Source of the DNA: CG2-30-36-16 sp964372115
GTDB taxonomy: Bacteria; Bacteroidota; Ignavibacteria; Ignavibacteriales; Ignavibacteriaceae
DNA length: 64,000 nucleotides
Assembly (NCBI GenBank): GCA_964372115.1
Contig: CAYJPN010000024.1
Location: forward strand, 1-64,000
Direction of reading: 5' to 3'
The notes under the pieces are model-generated. The model worked only from the letters and a program-made list of their open reading frames with translations. It ran no database searches and was not told the origin of the DNA. Position numbers and translations under genes: made by a program. Of the stretch, positions 62,926 through 64,000 are shown in pieces. The stretch's first letter is position 1. The number at the start of each line of letters is the position of its first letter.

Positions 62926-64000
62926 TTATTCTGAATATCGAGTACCATTTTTTATCCATTCAGCAGCTTTTTCACCCCTTAGATGGTAGTCAAGGTATTC
63001 CTTCATCTTTAAAGCGTAATCTAATTTATTAGCATATTTTTTGGGATGATGAGGTTCACCCTTGTACTGTAAAAAAATCACATCCTTACCGAGACGTCTT
63101 AAATTAAGATAAAATTCAATGCTCTGATACCACGGCACCGCATCGTCTTCATCGCCATGCATTAAGAGTACCGGTGTGTGTACTTTGTCCGCATAAAACA
63201 CAGGTGAGTTTTCAATATAACTCAACGGCTTTTCCCAAAGACTGCCGCCAATTCTGCTTTGAGCTTTTTCATATTGAAATTGTCTTGCCATACCGCTGCC
63301 CCATCTTATACCGCTGTAAGCGCTCGTCATATTACTGACCGGCGCTCCGGCTATGGCGCAATTAAACATATCGGTTTGTGTTATTACAAACGCAGTTTCG
63401 TAACCACTCCAGGAGTGTCCGTGCAGTGCAATTGCTTTTGGATCGGCAATTCCCATAGAGATTATTTTTTGAACGCCCGGAAGAATGCACTTTACTGCAG
63501 AGAGACCAGGGCGACCAATTTCGAACCGAATATCGGGTAGAAATATTACATAATCATTGCTGGCATAAAGCGCAAAATTAGGGCGATGATTTACAACCAT
63601 ATCAGGAAACTCATGCAGGCGCTGCGAAAAAAGCTCATAGTAATAAATTAGGACGGGATACTTTTTACCTTCTTTATAATTGCCAGGTTTTATCAAAACA
63701 CCCTGAAGTTTTTTCCCATCTTCACTAAACCAGTCAACGAGTTCGGCGCTGCCCCAGGCGTACTCATTTGTTTGAGAGCCAAGATTTGTAATTTTTTTAT
63801 TTTCATTGAATTGATCCGGTGTTATCCACAGATCGGGAAATTCCGAATAACTTTCCCTTGTATATAATATTTTAACATCTTTTTTTGCTTTAGCTATAAA
63901 ATTAAATTTTTTATCTTCTTTAAGTAATTTTTTAAGCAGCCCCGTTTTCAGATTTAATTGATAAAAACCAAAATTCTTTTTTAAATCATTATATGATGAT
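62926..64000 (-). CDS. Prolyl oligopeptidase-family (S9) serine peptidase, 5' part beyond the window
   Basis: The visible 358 residues are open from 64000 to the stop, with an uninterrupted coding frame into the window edge, so the N terminus is missing. The end of the beta-propeller (ILYTRESYSEFPDLWIT) leads to the hinge DGKKLQGVLIKPGNY and the alpha/beta-hydrolase domain. Catalytic residues are Ser in GHSWSGY, Asp in HGDEDDAVP and His in GEPHHPKKYA. S9 enzymes cleave oligopeptides, often after Pro. An alternative TTG start at 63696 is not credible because homologous sequence continues upstream. Confidence 0.9.
   Translation of the reverse strand, partial: SSYNDLKKNFGFYQLNLKTGLLKKLLKEDKKFNFIAKAKKDVKILYTRESYSEFPDLWITPDQFNENKKITNLGSQTNEYAWGSAELVDWFSEDGKKLQGVLIKPGNYKEGKKYPVLIYYYELFSQRLHEFPDMVVNHRPNFALYASNDYVIFLPDIRFEIGRPGLSAVKCILPGVQKIISMGIADPKAIALHGHSWSGYETAFVITQTDMFNCAIAGAPVSNMTSAYSGIRWGSGMARQFQYEKAQSRIGGSLWEKPLSYIENSPVFYADKVHTPVLLMHGDEDDAVPWYQSIEFYLNLRRLGKDVIFLQYKGEPHHPKKYANKLDYALKMKEYLDYHLRGEKAAEWIKNGTRYSE

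Noticed and set aside
63694..63696. TTG start of the S9 peptidase gene inside the window
   Set aside because: Family-like coding sequence (hinge and propeller end) continues upstream to the window edge, so the gene is simply cut.

Overview
The window reads as chromosomal DNA of an Ignavibacteria/Ignavibacteriales-type bacterium (Bacteroidota/Chlorobi group). This is inferred from AT-rich DNA, five secreted proteins ending in type IX secretion (T9SS) sorting domains, most with the NYPNPFNP-type motif, a PorV/PorQ-family barrel, large TonB receptors with N-terminal carboxypeptidase-like domains, and several TAnnTTTG promoter-like elements typical of Bacteroidota. No rRNA, tRNA, CRISPR array, insertion sequence or phage gene was seen. 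Coding density is high and most genes sit in tight same-strand runs.

Layout. 0.1-5 kb: a small membrane protein, then on the minus strand a pilin-like protein, a protein that joins ECF-sigma, anti-sigma zinc finger, membrane helix and FecR domains, and an aspartate ammonia-lyase carrying an N-terminal cyclic-nucleotide-binding-like domain. 5.3-13.5 kb (plus): yebC, then a lipoate-dependent 2-oxoacid dehydrogenase cluster: lpdA (E3), lipB, a fused E1 alpha/beta, a two-lipoyl-domain E2, and lipA. 13.6-28.2 kb (plus): an envelope/secretion operon of seven genes (two T9SS cargo proteins, a lipoprotein, a TonB receptor, a PorV/PorQ-like protein, an NHL-repeat lipoprotein and a T9SS-exported EEP-fold phosphoesterase), followed by a second TonB receptor. 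28.2-31.2 kb (minus): a T9SS beta-helix protein and a free-standing Lon N-terminal domain protein.

31.4-34.4 kb (minus): an iron-sulfur/oxidative-stress operon, rrf2-iscS-(unknown 101 aa)-A-type carrier-superoxide dismutase, in which the dismutase has two plausible translation starts, one giving a Tat-like export signal and one a cytosolic form. 34.5-44.8 kb (minus): an eleven-gene complex I operon nuoABCDHIJKLMN without nuoEFG. 45.2-48.9 kb (plus): alr, an unknown 296-aa protein and manC in a tight operon, then an unknown 171-aa protein. 48.9-55.4 kb (minus): feoA-feoB-fur, an MBL-fold hydrolase, a TolB-like propeller and an M28 peptidase. 55.7-62.2 kb (plus): a three-PAS histidine kinase, a response regulator with Arg at the usual Lys position, a PBP4-type D,D-carboxypeptidase lipoprotein and a GxGYxYP-family T9SS protein. 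62.2-64 kb (minus): a lipoprotein and an S9 prolyl-oligopeptidase-family gene cut by the window edge.

The genes fit a heterotrophic lifestyle that secretes and anchors enzymes through T9SS, takes up products through TonB receptors, oxidises 2-oxoacids through a lipoylated complex, and respires through a complex I that may use a donor other than NADH or borrow EFG from elsewhere. No wholly new system is proven here. The best candidates for new biology are the sigma/FecR fusion with its pilin-like neighbour, the cNMP-like aspartase, the dual-start dismutase and the seven-gene secretion operon.
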